Source of the DNA: Lachnospiraceae bacterium
GTDB taxonomy: Bacteria; Bacillota; Clostridia; Lachnospirales; Lachnospiraceae
Assembly: GCA_910575005.1 (NCBI GenBank)
Contig: CAJTCL010000004.1
Span: 1-64,000, forward strand
Length of the DNA: 64,000 nt
Direction: 5' to 3'
This document shows positions 1 through 6,814 of the stretch, one piece after another (position 1 is the first letter of the stretch; every line of letters starts with the position of its first letter). A program made the translations under genes and the position numbers. The notes under the pieces were generated by a model. The model was not told the DNA's origin, made no database searches, and saw nothing but the letters and a program-made list of their open reading frames with translations.

Positions 1-231
1 TTTCAGGGGGCTTTTCTCTCTCCAGAAGAAAGAAGAAACCCAGTGGTTTCAAGGGAAGGAGAAGGGAAAGAAGGAAGAGAAAAAAGATGAGGTGATTGGC
101 TTGGAGGATGGGATTTTTAGGGGCAGGCTAGAGGAATGGAAAGAAGGAAGAAAAGAAAGAAGAAGACCTTGAAAGATGGGTGTCTTACAAGGTCCTCTGT
201 TTACTCTTTTATTCTGTTTTTTGTTGCCCTG
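1..231. other. Left edge: possible host flank with open partial frame
   Basis: No recognisable gene lies here. The plus strand is very purine-rich (G/A) and one frame is open from base 2 to a TGA near 172, giving a Lys/Glu/Gly-rich tail without any recognised domain, so it may be the end of a gene cut by the window edge or only open by composition. The recombinase gene of the mobile element starts its stop codon at 232, so the left junction of the element probably lies in or close to this stretch. I could not identify the attachment core. Confidence 0.3.
165..194 (-). terminator. Possible terminator left of the recombinase gene
   Basis: Perfect 7-bp inverted repeat (GACCTTG at 165-171, CAAGGTC at 188-194). 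Read on the minus strand it is followed by a pyrimidine tract rich in T. It could end the recombinase transcript, or could be the original terminator of ppdK if the element inserted just after that gene. Which of the two is not decidable here. Confidence 0.4.
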
Positions 232-1968
232 TCAGGATAAATTATAATCTGCCAGCAGGATATGGAGCTTCTGCTGTGACAAGAATGGTTTTCGCCTATC
301 TTTGTGATATAGCCGCCTGTGCTGCTGTGACGTATCAGAGGAAAGTTCTGTTTGGGTTACTTTATAATTGTTGCTCCTGCCTTCGACATCGAGTTTATAA
401 TCATCCGGGAAGAAATTCAATTTCCAGATGAAGCAATCTCGGCAAACCACTATCTCCTTTACGAAAGCATCTATTATTTCCTCTGGAATATGTTTGGTTG
501 AAAAGTTAAAGTCTTGCTCTAACCCGTATTTTAACACTTCCAGCTTGTCCTTGTAAATATCATCTGTGATTTCTTCCTCCTTTTCAAGCAAAACCAACTG
601 CTCCCTTAGTTTCTCCTGCTCTTTTTGTAGCTGCGCCCGCTTTTCATCATAACGATCCTTCTCAATCTCGCCAGCCATACGCATATTTAAGAGGTTATCA
701 TATTTCCTATCCCACTTTTCCAATTTCTGCTCAAGCTCATGCTTTTTCTCCAAAGCCTCATTATCCTGCTCATTGTCATAGCATTTATCCAACATTTCAT
801 TGGCAATAGTCAAGACACCCTCTCTGTCATTCCAAAACTTCTGAAAAATCACATCTGCCATAGCTTCCAGTTTCCAACGAGCTACCATTTTTGTAACGCA
901 CATTCCCTCTGTGCTAAGCCCTTTTTTCTCTCTGGTCTTTGCAGAACCGAAACGTACCTGACTATAACATTGATACGCATATTGCGGTCCGCCTGCGCCA
1001 TAATGCCAAACCACTCTATTGTAGGTATGACCACATTCACAAATCAGTTTTCTGCACCATACATCTTTGGAAACTTTTTTCCCACGTCTGCCCTTATTAT
1101 TTATAGATGCTGATTTACCGTCCAGCATTTCCTGAACCTTTTGAAACTGTTCCTTAGTAACAATCGGTGTATGGCTTCCTTCCACCACTATTTTATCAAC
1201 ATCTCCGAAATTATTGATTTTCTTTTGTTCCAAAAAATCAGGTACATACTGTTTCCGATAAACGATTGTTCCACAGTAAAATGGATTACGGAGAATCCTG
1301 CTTATATTTCCCGGCTGCCACTTTGTCAACCCGGTTGCTGTAAGATGACCTTCCTTTTCAATAATAAACTGTATCTTTCTGACACCATTACCATCTAAGT
1401 ATAAGTCAAATATTCTTCTGACTGTAGCTGCTTGAGATTCGTTAATTACAAACTCCTTATCAATCCTGTCATATCCTAATATATTTCCGTTCCCATACGG
1501 TACGGCATTTTGAAAGGAAATCATTTGTCCTGCCTTTACTCTGAGTGATGTCTTTTTACTCTCGTTCTGCGCCAATGTTGCCATGATAGTTAAACGAAGT
1601 TCTCCATCCTCATCGTTCATTGTCCAAATATTATCTTCCGTAAAATATACTTCAACGCCCTGTTTCTTTAATATTCGTGTCTGTTGCAGAGTGTCCACTG
1701 TATTCCTCGCAAATCGTGAAACCTCTCTTGTAATGACCAGATCAAATTTTCCTTCGGAAGCATCTTTCATCATTCGCATAAAATTCTTCCGCTTTTTTAC
1801 AGATGTTCCAGTTATTCCTTCATCTATGTAACGGTCATAAAGTTCCCAATCAGGGTGTTGGGCTAATAAATTATCATAATACTGAACCTGATTGCCTAAA
1901 GCGGATATTTGCGCCTCATGTTCTGTTGATACTCTGGCATATATTGCCACTACCCTTTTCTTATACAT
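232..1968 (-). CDS. Large serine recombinase (site-specific integrase/excisionase)
   Basis: Member of the large serine recombinases, which cut and rejoin att sites to integrate and excise mobile elements. The N-terminal resolvase domain (about residues 5-150) has the nucleophile Ser14 in YARVSTEHE and the arginine-rich motif EVSRFARN. The Recombinase domain (about 165-270) contains ILRNPFYCG. A zinc-ribbon follows (CRKLICECGHTYN near 310-325), then a coiled coil rich in Glu/Lys (about 410-490). At 578 residues it has the usual length. The last 40 residues after LNFFPDDYK are polar and unlike the conserved end of the family, so the C-terminus may have been altered by the neighbouring att junction. 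The start is the ATG at 1968, preceded by AAAGGCG. It probably mobilises the whole element of about 52 kb. Confidence 0.92.
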   Translation of the reverse strand: MYKKRVVAIYARVSTEHEAQISALGNQVQYYDNLLAQHPDWELYDRYIDEGITGTSVKKRKNFMRMMKDASEGKFDLVITREVSRFARNTVDTLQQTRILKKQGVEVYFTEDNIWTMNDEDGELRLTIMATLAQNESKKTSLRVKAGQMISFQNAVPYGNGNILGYDRIDKEFVINESQAATVRRIFDLYLDGNGVRKIQFIIEKEGHLTATGLTKWQPGNISRILRNPFYCGTIVYRKQYVPDFLEQKKINNFGDVDKIVVEGSHTPIVTKEQFQKVQEMLDGKSASINNKGRRGKKVSKDVWCRKLICECGHTYNRVVWHYGAGGPQYAYQCYSQVRFGSAKTREKKGLSTEGMCVTKMVARWKLEAMADVIFQKFWNDREGVLTIANEMLDKCYDNEQDNEALEKKHELEQKLEKWDRKYDNLLNMRMAGEIEKDRYDEKRAQLQKEQEKLREQLVLLEKEEEITDDIYKDKLEVLKYGLEQDFNFSTKHIPEEIIDAFVKEIVVCRDCFIWKLNFFPDDYKLDVEGRSNNYKVTQTELSSDTSQQHRRLYHKDRRKPFLSQQKLHILLADYNLS

Positions 1969-2012
1969 TTATTCGCCTTTCGCTTTTTCCTCGTTTTGTT
2001 CACACATATATA

Positions 2013-2171
2013 TTAGCATGAATTTTTTGATTCTTCAAGCCCTTTCTTTTCATATTGCGATAATATTTTCTTATATACTTTTTCAGATATTTTTCCTTGA
2101 TTAAGCAAATGCTTCATTAAAGCCAAAGCCATTGTTGTATTGATTTGTTCCTTTGTTATCTTGCTGCTCAT
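2013..2171 (-). CDS. Small SHOCT-like protein upstream of the recombinase
   Basis: A 52-codon gene starting with ATG at 2171, with GGGAGG spaced five bases upstream. The product begins MSSKITKEQINTTMALALMK and ends ...KNSC. The segment LLNQGKISEKVYKKILSQYEKKG resembles the SHOCT helical hairpin (short C-terminal type domain, often 'L..G.IS...Y...K..L'). It lies 44 nt upstream of the serine recombinase in the same direction, so both are probably cotranscribed; small proteins of this kind often sit in front of recombinases in Firmicutes elements. Its role is unknown; a helper or directionality function is only a guess. Composition is Lys-rich and soluble, with no membrane segment. Confidence 0.7.
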   Translation of the reverse strand: MSSKITKEQINTTMALALMKHLLNQGKISEKVYKKILSQYEKKGLEESKNSC

Positions 2172-2721
2172 ATTTCCTCCCTTCTATTGCATATATCTTA
2201 TCTGCCCATGACAACCACGAATCTCTTTCCCGGCTCTCATCAGCAGACAAAATTCCTTTCCTGCTTTTTCAAAAAACACATACGAGTGACAGCTCATTAC
2301 ACTGTCCACATCGGTATCGCACCGTCATTCTAAACTGACCGGAAAACCCGGAAGTATCATTATCAAAGATACGCTTCGTTGCCTCATGTAACTGCTACAC
2401 TTTTTGCCAGACATTCATCGCTCCCCGCCTTAACTTCAATATCAGAAAACAATATTCCCTCGTATGCACTCCCACATCAGAATGGAAGCAGGCTTCTCTT
2501 GGCGTGTCCGCATAGCGGCTCCACATATCCCACACGTCCCGTATGTATTTCGCATATTCAATTTTCAAGGTACACACGCCAACTTACGTTGACGGGCAGG
2601 TTTCCCTGCCTGTTTTGGATAAAATCATCTGCTGTACTTGTCAGCCCAAAAAGCACATAAGCACTCACGTCTGCTATGGACGGTTCTGTAAAAGATTATG
2701 TGCTTTATAGGAATGACAAGT
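2172..2721. other. Intergenic, no convincing gene
   Basis: About 550 bp between the recombinase operon and the HTH gene. Short open frames on both strands have no ribosome binding site and no recognised domain; one minus frame at 2395-2577 encodes a 60-residue Trp/Tyr-rich peptide that I do not accept. An 11-bp inverted repeat (2650-2660 with 2696-2706, core AAGCACATAA) with a 35-nt spacer lies just after the stop of the HTH gene and may mark its 3' end, though it lacks a T tract. Confidence 0.4.
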
Positions 2722-3051
2722 TTACACTTCCAGTTTATCGGGACCGTATTTCCTGATTATCTGTAACAGAATTTTCTTTTGTACCCCTTCTGCCTGCTCG
2801 TACACATCACGCAAAGTTTTCAGTTCATCAGCGGAAAGGGTATTTATGTATGGCTTGTAACTTTCTTCTATGAAAATCCCACCAGCCCCGCCCTGCTGCG
2901 TGTAAATCGGATACCCCGGAGATAAAGCCTGAATATCTTTCCGTATCGTGCGGGTGGTAACACCAAATTCCTCTGCAAGCTCTCTTGCTGTTGTGTGCCG
3001 CCGGACAACCAGAATGTTAATAATTTCCATTCTGCGGTCTGACGTATTCAT
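2722..3051 (-). CDS. HTH transcriptional regulator (DeoR/HTH_11 type)
   Basis: A 109-residue protein whose N-terminal half is a winged helix-turn-helix of the HTH_11/DeoR type (about residues 5-60: RRMEIINILVVRRHTTAREL then VTTRTIRKDIQAL as the recognition helix). The C-terminal half (ELKTLRDVYEQAEGVQKKIL) is a helical segment with no known ligand domain, so it is shorter than full DeoR regulators. A good Shine-Dalgarno (GGGAGGTGAAGC) precedes the ATG at 3051. A perfect 10-bp inverted repeat overlapping its -35 region indicates autoregulation. It lies between the recombinase operon and the oriT/mobilization region, so it may also control excision or transfer genes. This last point is inference. 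Confidence 0.8.
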   Translation of the reverse strand: MNTSDRRMEIINILVVRRHTTARELAEEFGVTTRTIRKDIQALSPGYPIYTQQGGAGGIFIEESYKPYINTLSADELKTLRDVYEQAEGVQKKILLQIIRKYGPDKLEV

Positions 3052-3080
3052 GCTTCACCTCCCTCCATGAATAAGCCCCA

Positions 3081-3122
3081 ATCATAGTCTACAAAACGTA
3101 TAGGAACCAAACGTTCCTATAC
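3081..3122 (-). promoter_or_regulatory. Promoter and palindromic operator of the HTH gene
   Basis: Minus-strand -35 TTGGTT (3105-3110) and -10 TATGAT (3081-3086) with an 18-bp spacer. A perfect inverted repeat, GTATAGGAAC (3098-3107) and GTTCCTATAC (3113-3122) with a 5-bp spacer, covers the -35 box. This is the expected geometry for a repressor blocking its own promoter. Confidence 0.6.
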
Positions 3123-3218
3123 AAAAAAATATTTTTACAAAAATCTGCTGACTGTTCCGGTATCTTCTCCATGCTGAAAGTAAAGCCAGTTTTTTTGGTT
3201 TTTGTATGGTATCTTTTG

Positions 3219-3247
3219 TTGACTTTCCTCCTTGCGCTTGTTAAAAT
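3219..3247 (+). promoter_or_regulatory. Sigma-A type promoter toward oriT/mobC
   Basis: TTGACT (3219-3224), 17-bp spacer, TAAAAT (3242-3247) on the plus strand. It is the only strong plus-strand promoter seen upstream of mobC, about 470 bp away, and would transcribe through the hairpin-rich oriT candidate. Confidence 0.55.
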
Positions 3248-3416
3248 CTTTAGTGGATAAAATCATAAAGTTTTTCAACAAAACTCAAACTGCTATGAAC
3301 TGATGCGGGGCAATCATGCCCTGCTCTGGTTGTAGCGGTTTTTTTATTTGCCGGGGCAGGAACTCCGGCAGCCGGACAGATACAAGCCTGTCCAAAAGCT
3401 GGGCGGTAACGCCCTT

Positions 3417-3660
3417 ATGTGTTGTGGAACACTCGCCTATGCTCGTACAACACGCAAACTCCCTGCGGGCAGTTTGCCAAAGATAGCAAGCACTGCTTAC
3501 GGACGTCCGTAAGCCTCAATTTCCCCAAGTTTCTTACAAGTGGAAACTTGCAGAAATTGGCTTGCAGAGGGCATATCCCCCTGACCCCCTTTGCGCTCCA
3601 AAATCAAGAAATACCCTCTGCGGGATTTCCTGATTTTTACGCTTGAAAAACCTCCCTGCC
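3417..3660 (+). other. oriT: Candidate origin of transfer (oriT) with a hairpin cluster
   Basis: Between the plus-strand promoter and mobC lie five inverted repeats: 3419-3425/3447-3453 (GTGTTGT), 3454-3460/3471-3477 (GCAAACT, with an inner CCC/GGG), a perfect 20-bp palindrome at 3495-3514 centred on GGACGTCC, 3526-3533/3543-3550 (CAAGTTTC) and an 11-of-12 repeat near 3600-3640. Just after the fourth hairpin comes a C-rich stretch, ATATCCCCCTGACCCCCT (about 3573-3590), of the kind found at nick regions next to relaxase genes. Location directly upstream of mobC and the relaxase fits an oriT. The nick position is not known from the sequence. Confidence 0.55.
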
Positions 3661-3715
3661 GGATACGGCATATTGCAAAAATCCTCACAGAAATAATGAA
3701 AGGAGATTTACAAAA

Positions 3716-4057
3716 ATGGAAAACAGAGAACGCCAAAACCGCATGACGCTCCGTTTGAGCGATGATGAGCTTTACATACTGGAACAGAAATTCAAAGCCT
3801 CCAACATGAAAGACCGATCCGCCTTCCTGCGGCATTTAATCATTTACGGTTATGTCTATGACGTTGACTATTCCGAGCTGCGGGAATACAACTCTGCACT
3901 TGCCAAAATCGGAAACAACCTGAACCAGATTGCAAAGCGCATGAACGCAACGGGCAACGTATATGAAGCCGATGTAAAAGAGGTAAAGGAGCTGATGAAT
4001 AAGGTATGGCATACACAAAAATCCATGCTATCACGTCAACCGTCGGTAAAGCAGTAG
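3716..4057 (+). CDS. mobC: MobC-like relaxosome accessory protein
   Basis: A 113-residue basic protein. The N-terminus (MTLRLSDDELYILEQKFKAS) is a ribbon-helix-helix DNA-binding segment and the later part (NSALAKIGNNLNQIAKRMNA) is the hallmark of the bacterial mobilization protein MobC family, which binds oriT and helps the relaxase open and nick the DNA. A strong AAAGGAG precedes the ATG at 3716. The 3' end overlaps the relaxase gene by 52 nt, so the two are translationally coupled. Their orientation (plus) is opposite to that of nearly the whole element. Confidence 0.88.
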   Translation: MENRERQNRMTLRLSDDELYILEQKFKASNMKDRSAFLRHLIIYGYVYDVDYSELREYNSALAKIGNNLNQIAKRMNATGNVYEADVKEVKELMNKVWHTQKSMLSRQPSVKQ

Positions 4058-5409
4058 ACTATATCTGCAACCCGGAAAAAACAGACGGAAGCATACTGAT
4101 TTCTTCTTACGGCTGCAGCCCTGAAACAGCCGCCTATGATTTCAAATTTGCGCTGTCAAAAACAAAGCAGTCCGATATTAACAAAGCCTACCATTTGATA
4201 CAGTCCTTTCTCCCCGGTGAAGTATCTTATGAGGAAGCACATAAAATCGGTGTGGAGCTTGCCGACAAACTTTTAGAGGGAAAATACTCTTATATTGTCA
4301 GCACACATATAGACAAAGGACACGTTCACAACCACATCATTTTTTGTGCAGCCGATAACATAAACCATCAAAAATACCATGACTGCAAACAGACCTACCG
4401 CCACATCCGCAGCCTGAGTGACAACCTCTGCAAAGAGCATGATTTGTCTGTCATCACTCCGGGAGAAAAACGGGGCAAAACTTACAAGGAATGGCAGTCG
4501 GTCAAAAGCAATTCCTCATGGAAAGAAACGCTCAAAGCTGACATTGACGAAGCCATAAAAAACGCCGCAAATTATGAGGACTGCATTGAGCTGATTAAGG
4601 CAAAAGGCTATGAGGTTAAGGGCGAAGGCTTCGGGGAAAAATCCCACAAATTTATCGCTTTCCGTCCTCTGGATAAAGAGCATTTTGTCCGGGGCAGCGC
4701 CAAGTCTTTGGGTACTGAATATACCAAAGAACGGATAAAGGAACGCATTGAAGAAAAAGCGCTTGCAAAGGATAAAAAGCGTGTGCCATTCCCCACAAGG
4801 AAAAAGCCCGTTGTCAAAGATTATTCAAAGAAAAATCTTATTGACACCACCGAGGACAAATTTACACAAAGCCCCAGCTTGAAGCATTGGGCTGACATCC
4901 AAAACCTCAAAATCGCCGCCGCAAGTTACAGTCAGGCAGGTTCGATTGCGGAGCTTGAAAAGCAGATTGCCGCCAAGTCCGCACTGGCAAAAACAGCCCG
5001 TGAAAGCCTTGTGGAAACCGAGCATAAGCTGAAAGATTTAGGGCAGGTTTTGAAATATGCGGAGCAGTACAAAACCAACCATATCTATCATGTGCGCTAC
5101 CAGAAGTCAAAGGACAAGGACGCATATTTCCGGCGGCATGAAAGCGAACTGATCCTCCATGACGGTGCGGAAAATATGTTAAAACGCTTCGGCATCAACC
5201 CGAAAACAGTTGACATCGAAAAACTCCGCAGCGATTACAATGCGCTTTATGCCAAAAAGCAGGAATTACAGAAAACCTATAAATCCGCTGAAAAGGAAGC
5301 TGCTGACATGAACCGCAAGCTGGATAACCTCAATCAGTACCTTGACCGCACTCCGGAACCATCACAAAATACAGACAGAAAAACGGATAAAGGGATAAAT
5401 TCCCTCTAA
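4006..5409 (+). CDS. MOBP-type relaxase / mobilization nuclease
   Basis: A 467-residue relaxase that should nick oriT and stay bound to the transferred strand. The relaxase domain fills about residues 1-250: a probable catalytic tyrosine is Tyr19 (KAVDYICNP), and the metal-binding triple-histidine motif is THIDKGHVHNHIIF near 103-116. The C-terminal part (about 300-450) is a Lys/Glu-rich coiled coil (AELEKQIAAKSALAKTARES). It starts inside mobC at the ATG at 4006, with AAAGGAG about 15 bases upstream. It pairs with the VirD4 coupling protein at 45-47 kb. Family membership is clear; the exact subgroup within MOBP is not assigned here. Confidence 0.92.
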   Translation: MAYTKIHAITSTVGKAVDYICNPEKTDGSILISSYGCSPETAAYDFKFALSKTKQSDINKAYHLIQSFLPGEVSYEEAHKIGVELADKLLEGKYSYIVSTHIDKGHVHNHIIFCAADNINHQKYHDCKQTYRHIRSLSDNLCKEHDLSVITPGEKRGKTYKEWQSVKSNSSWKETLKADIDEAIKNAANYEDCIELIKAKGYEVKGEGFGEKSHKFIAFRPLDKEHFVRGSAKSLGTEYTKERIKERIEEKALAKDKKRVPFPTRKKPVVKDYSKKNLIDTTEDKFTQSPSLKHWADIQNLKIAAASYSQAGSIAELEKQIAAKSALAKTARESLVETEHKLKDLGQVLKYAEQYKTNHIYHVRYQKSKDKDAYFRRHESELILHDGAENMLKRFGINPKTVDIEKLRSDYNALYAKKQELQKTYKSAEKEAADMNRKLDNLNQYLDRTPEPSQNTDRKTDKGINSL

Positions 5410-5425
5410 ATTCGACACCAATAAA

Positions 5426-5474
5426 AAGAGGTGAACCGCAGAGCATTTTCTTTCTGCCCTGCGGTTCACCTCTT
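5426..5474. repeat. Perfect 16-bp inverted repeat after the relaxase gene
   Basis: Arms at 5426-5441 and 5459-5474 (AAGAGGTGAACCGCAG) with a 17-nt loop, 17 nt after the relaxase stop. On the plus strand no T tract follows; on the minus strand the hairpin is followed by TTTTTAT, so as a terminator it would stop transcription entering from the right. Confidence 0.6.
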
Positions 5475-5638
5475 GTGGTACAAAACCCCTTATTCTCTTT
5501 GATATATCCCTTGCCCCTAACTTTGTTCTTTTCCTCTTTTTCCGTACTTTCATTCACTAAACCTCATATTTAATATTCATTGTACTGTAATTCACACCAA
5601 ACGATATGTAGTGTAGTCTATAAAGGAGGTGAATTACA

Positions 5639-5968
5639 ATGCAGAATTCCAAAATTAACCTTGCTGATGCAATCCGTGAAGCCCGAACTAAGTGCGGACT
5701 ATCACAGGAAAAACTCGCAGAGGCAGTCGGATTGTCCAACCATGCAATCATTAAGATTGAATCCGGAGAGGGTAATCCCAAATTTGAAAACTTATACAAA
5801 ATCGTTACATATCTGAAGATGTCAACCGATAGGATTTTTTATCCCGAAACCAAAAATGAACGCCCGAATCTTCAGAGACTCACAATGGAGCTTTCCGATT
5901 GCAGCGAAGATGAAGCTGAAAGGCTTCTCCCTGCTGTACGGTATCTGCTGGAACTAATGCACAAATAA
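5639..5968 (+). CDS. Xre-family HTH transcriptional regulator
   Basis: A 109-residue regulator with a classical HTH_3 domain (about residues 8-65: IREARTKCGLSQEKLAEAVG then HAIIKIESGEGNPKFENLYK). The C-terminal 40 residues are helical and acidic (LQRLTMELSDCSEDEAERLL), typical of short phage/ICE regulators. An ideal AAAGGAGGTGA precedes the ATG at 5639. It follows the relaxase gene in the same direction after a long inverted repeat, so it is probably expressed separately. Likely a regulator of transfer or excision genes; targets are not known. Confidence 0.85.
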   Translation: MQNSKINLADAIREARTKCGLSQEKLAEAVGLSNHAIIKIESGEGNPKFENLYKIVTYLKMSTDRIFYPETKNERPNLQRLTMELSDCSEDEAERLLPAVRYLLELMHK

Positions 5969-5987
5969 TCTGATAGGAAAAGCAAAA

Positions 5988-6030
5988 CAGAGCCGATAAA
6001 CCGTACTTTCTCACAAGTTCATCGGCTCTG
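5988..6030 (+). terminator. Hairpin after the Xre regulator
   Basis: Perfect 10-bp inverted repeat CAGAGCCGAT / ATCGGCTCTG (5988-5997 and 6021-6030) starting 19 nt after the stop codon. There is no clear T tract, so termination is only probable. Confidence 0.45.
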
Positions 6031-6313
6031 CGTCTAAGTGTCTGGCTCTTTGATGACGGTCACTTGCAAATTCTTTGCTTTAATCAAACTATCTTGCTTG
6101 CATTTCGGGCAGTAGAGCGGAAAATGTTTCAATTCTGTATCCTCTCGCATTTACAACCTTGTTTTATTTCCACAAGCAGGGCTGTGTATTCATTCTATTT
6201 TTTCCATAATGACATCTCATTTCCCATAGCAAAAGTCAAAAAATCATTATACCCAAATCGTTATTTTCTGATTTGGGTTTTCTTCACTATGGAAACTAAT
6301 ATGGTATAGTTCT
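6031..6313. terminator. Intergenic with ilvBN terminator (stem 6251-6278)
   Basis: No supported gene. A 9-bp stem ACCCAAATC / GATTTGGGT (6251-6259, 6270-6278) lies 35 nt beyond the ilvN stop. It is followed by a T-rich run on the plus strand and by ATAATGATTTTTT on the minus strand, so it may work both ways between the converging ilvN and Xre transcripts. Confidence 0.6.
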
Positions 6314-6814
6314 CTATCTTTCTGAAATGCTGACAGCTTCAACCGCAACACTTCCGCCCCTTACAATCTCAATCCTGTTTACAAACTTTCTTTTCAGCAA
6401 AGCTATCAAATCATCATTCCTGTTTTCTGTCTGGGTACATTCCAAAAGAACAGTAGTGCCATCATAGTCAATAATTGCAACCCCGAATACTTTTGAAATC
6501 CGAAACAGTTCCGTTATGTCTGCATCTGAACAATGATTCACCTTAACAAATAAGATTTCTTTCATGTGAATAGGTGTATCTGTATAATCCACCACTTTGA
6601 TTACCTCAACACTTCTGCTAAGCTGCTTTTTTATCTGCTCAAAAGTCCTGTCATCGCTTGTTAAACTGATTGTCATTCGTGATATAGTGCTGTCCTCAGT
6701 AACTCCGACTGTTAAGCTGTCCAGATTATAAGCCTTTCCAGAAAACAAACCCGAAATACGAGCAAGCACACCTATTTCATTTTCAACAAATAAACAAATC
6801 CATCTTTTTTTCAT
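6314..6814 (-). CDS. ilvN: Acetolactate synthase small (regulatory) subunit
   Basis: Regulatory subunit of acetolactate synthase, the first committed enzyme of branched-chain amino acid synthesis. The N-terminal ACT domain (about residues 3-75) has the family signature VENEIGVLARISGLFSGKAYNLDSLTVG; the C-terminal ACT-like half (about 80-160) is the ALS_ss_C region. Its 166 residues match the usual length. The ACT domain normally binds valine for feedback inhibition. The gene overlaps ilvB by 4 nt (ATGA), so translation is coupled and the subunits should be made in step. It is cargo of the mobile element, downstream of a TetR regulator. Confidence 0.93.
   Translation of the reverse strand: MKKRWICLFVENEIGVLARISGLFSGKAYNLDSLTVGVTEDSTISRMTISLTSDDRTFEQIKKQLSRSVEVIKVVDYTDTPIHMKEILFVKVNHCSDADITELFRISKVFGVAIIDYDGTTVLLECTQTENRNDDLIALLKRKFVNRIEIVRGGSVAVEAVSISER

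Noticed and set aside
2395-2577. 60-codon minus frame between recombinase and HTH genes
   Set aside because: No Shine-Dalgarno sequence and no recognised pattern.
6064-6309. 81-codon plus frame after the Xre gene
   Set aside because: Hydrophobic reading of AT-rich intergenic DNA that includes the terminator stem; no ribosome binding site.
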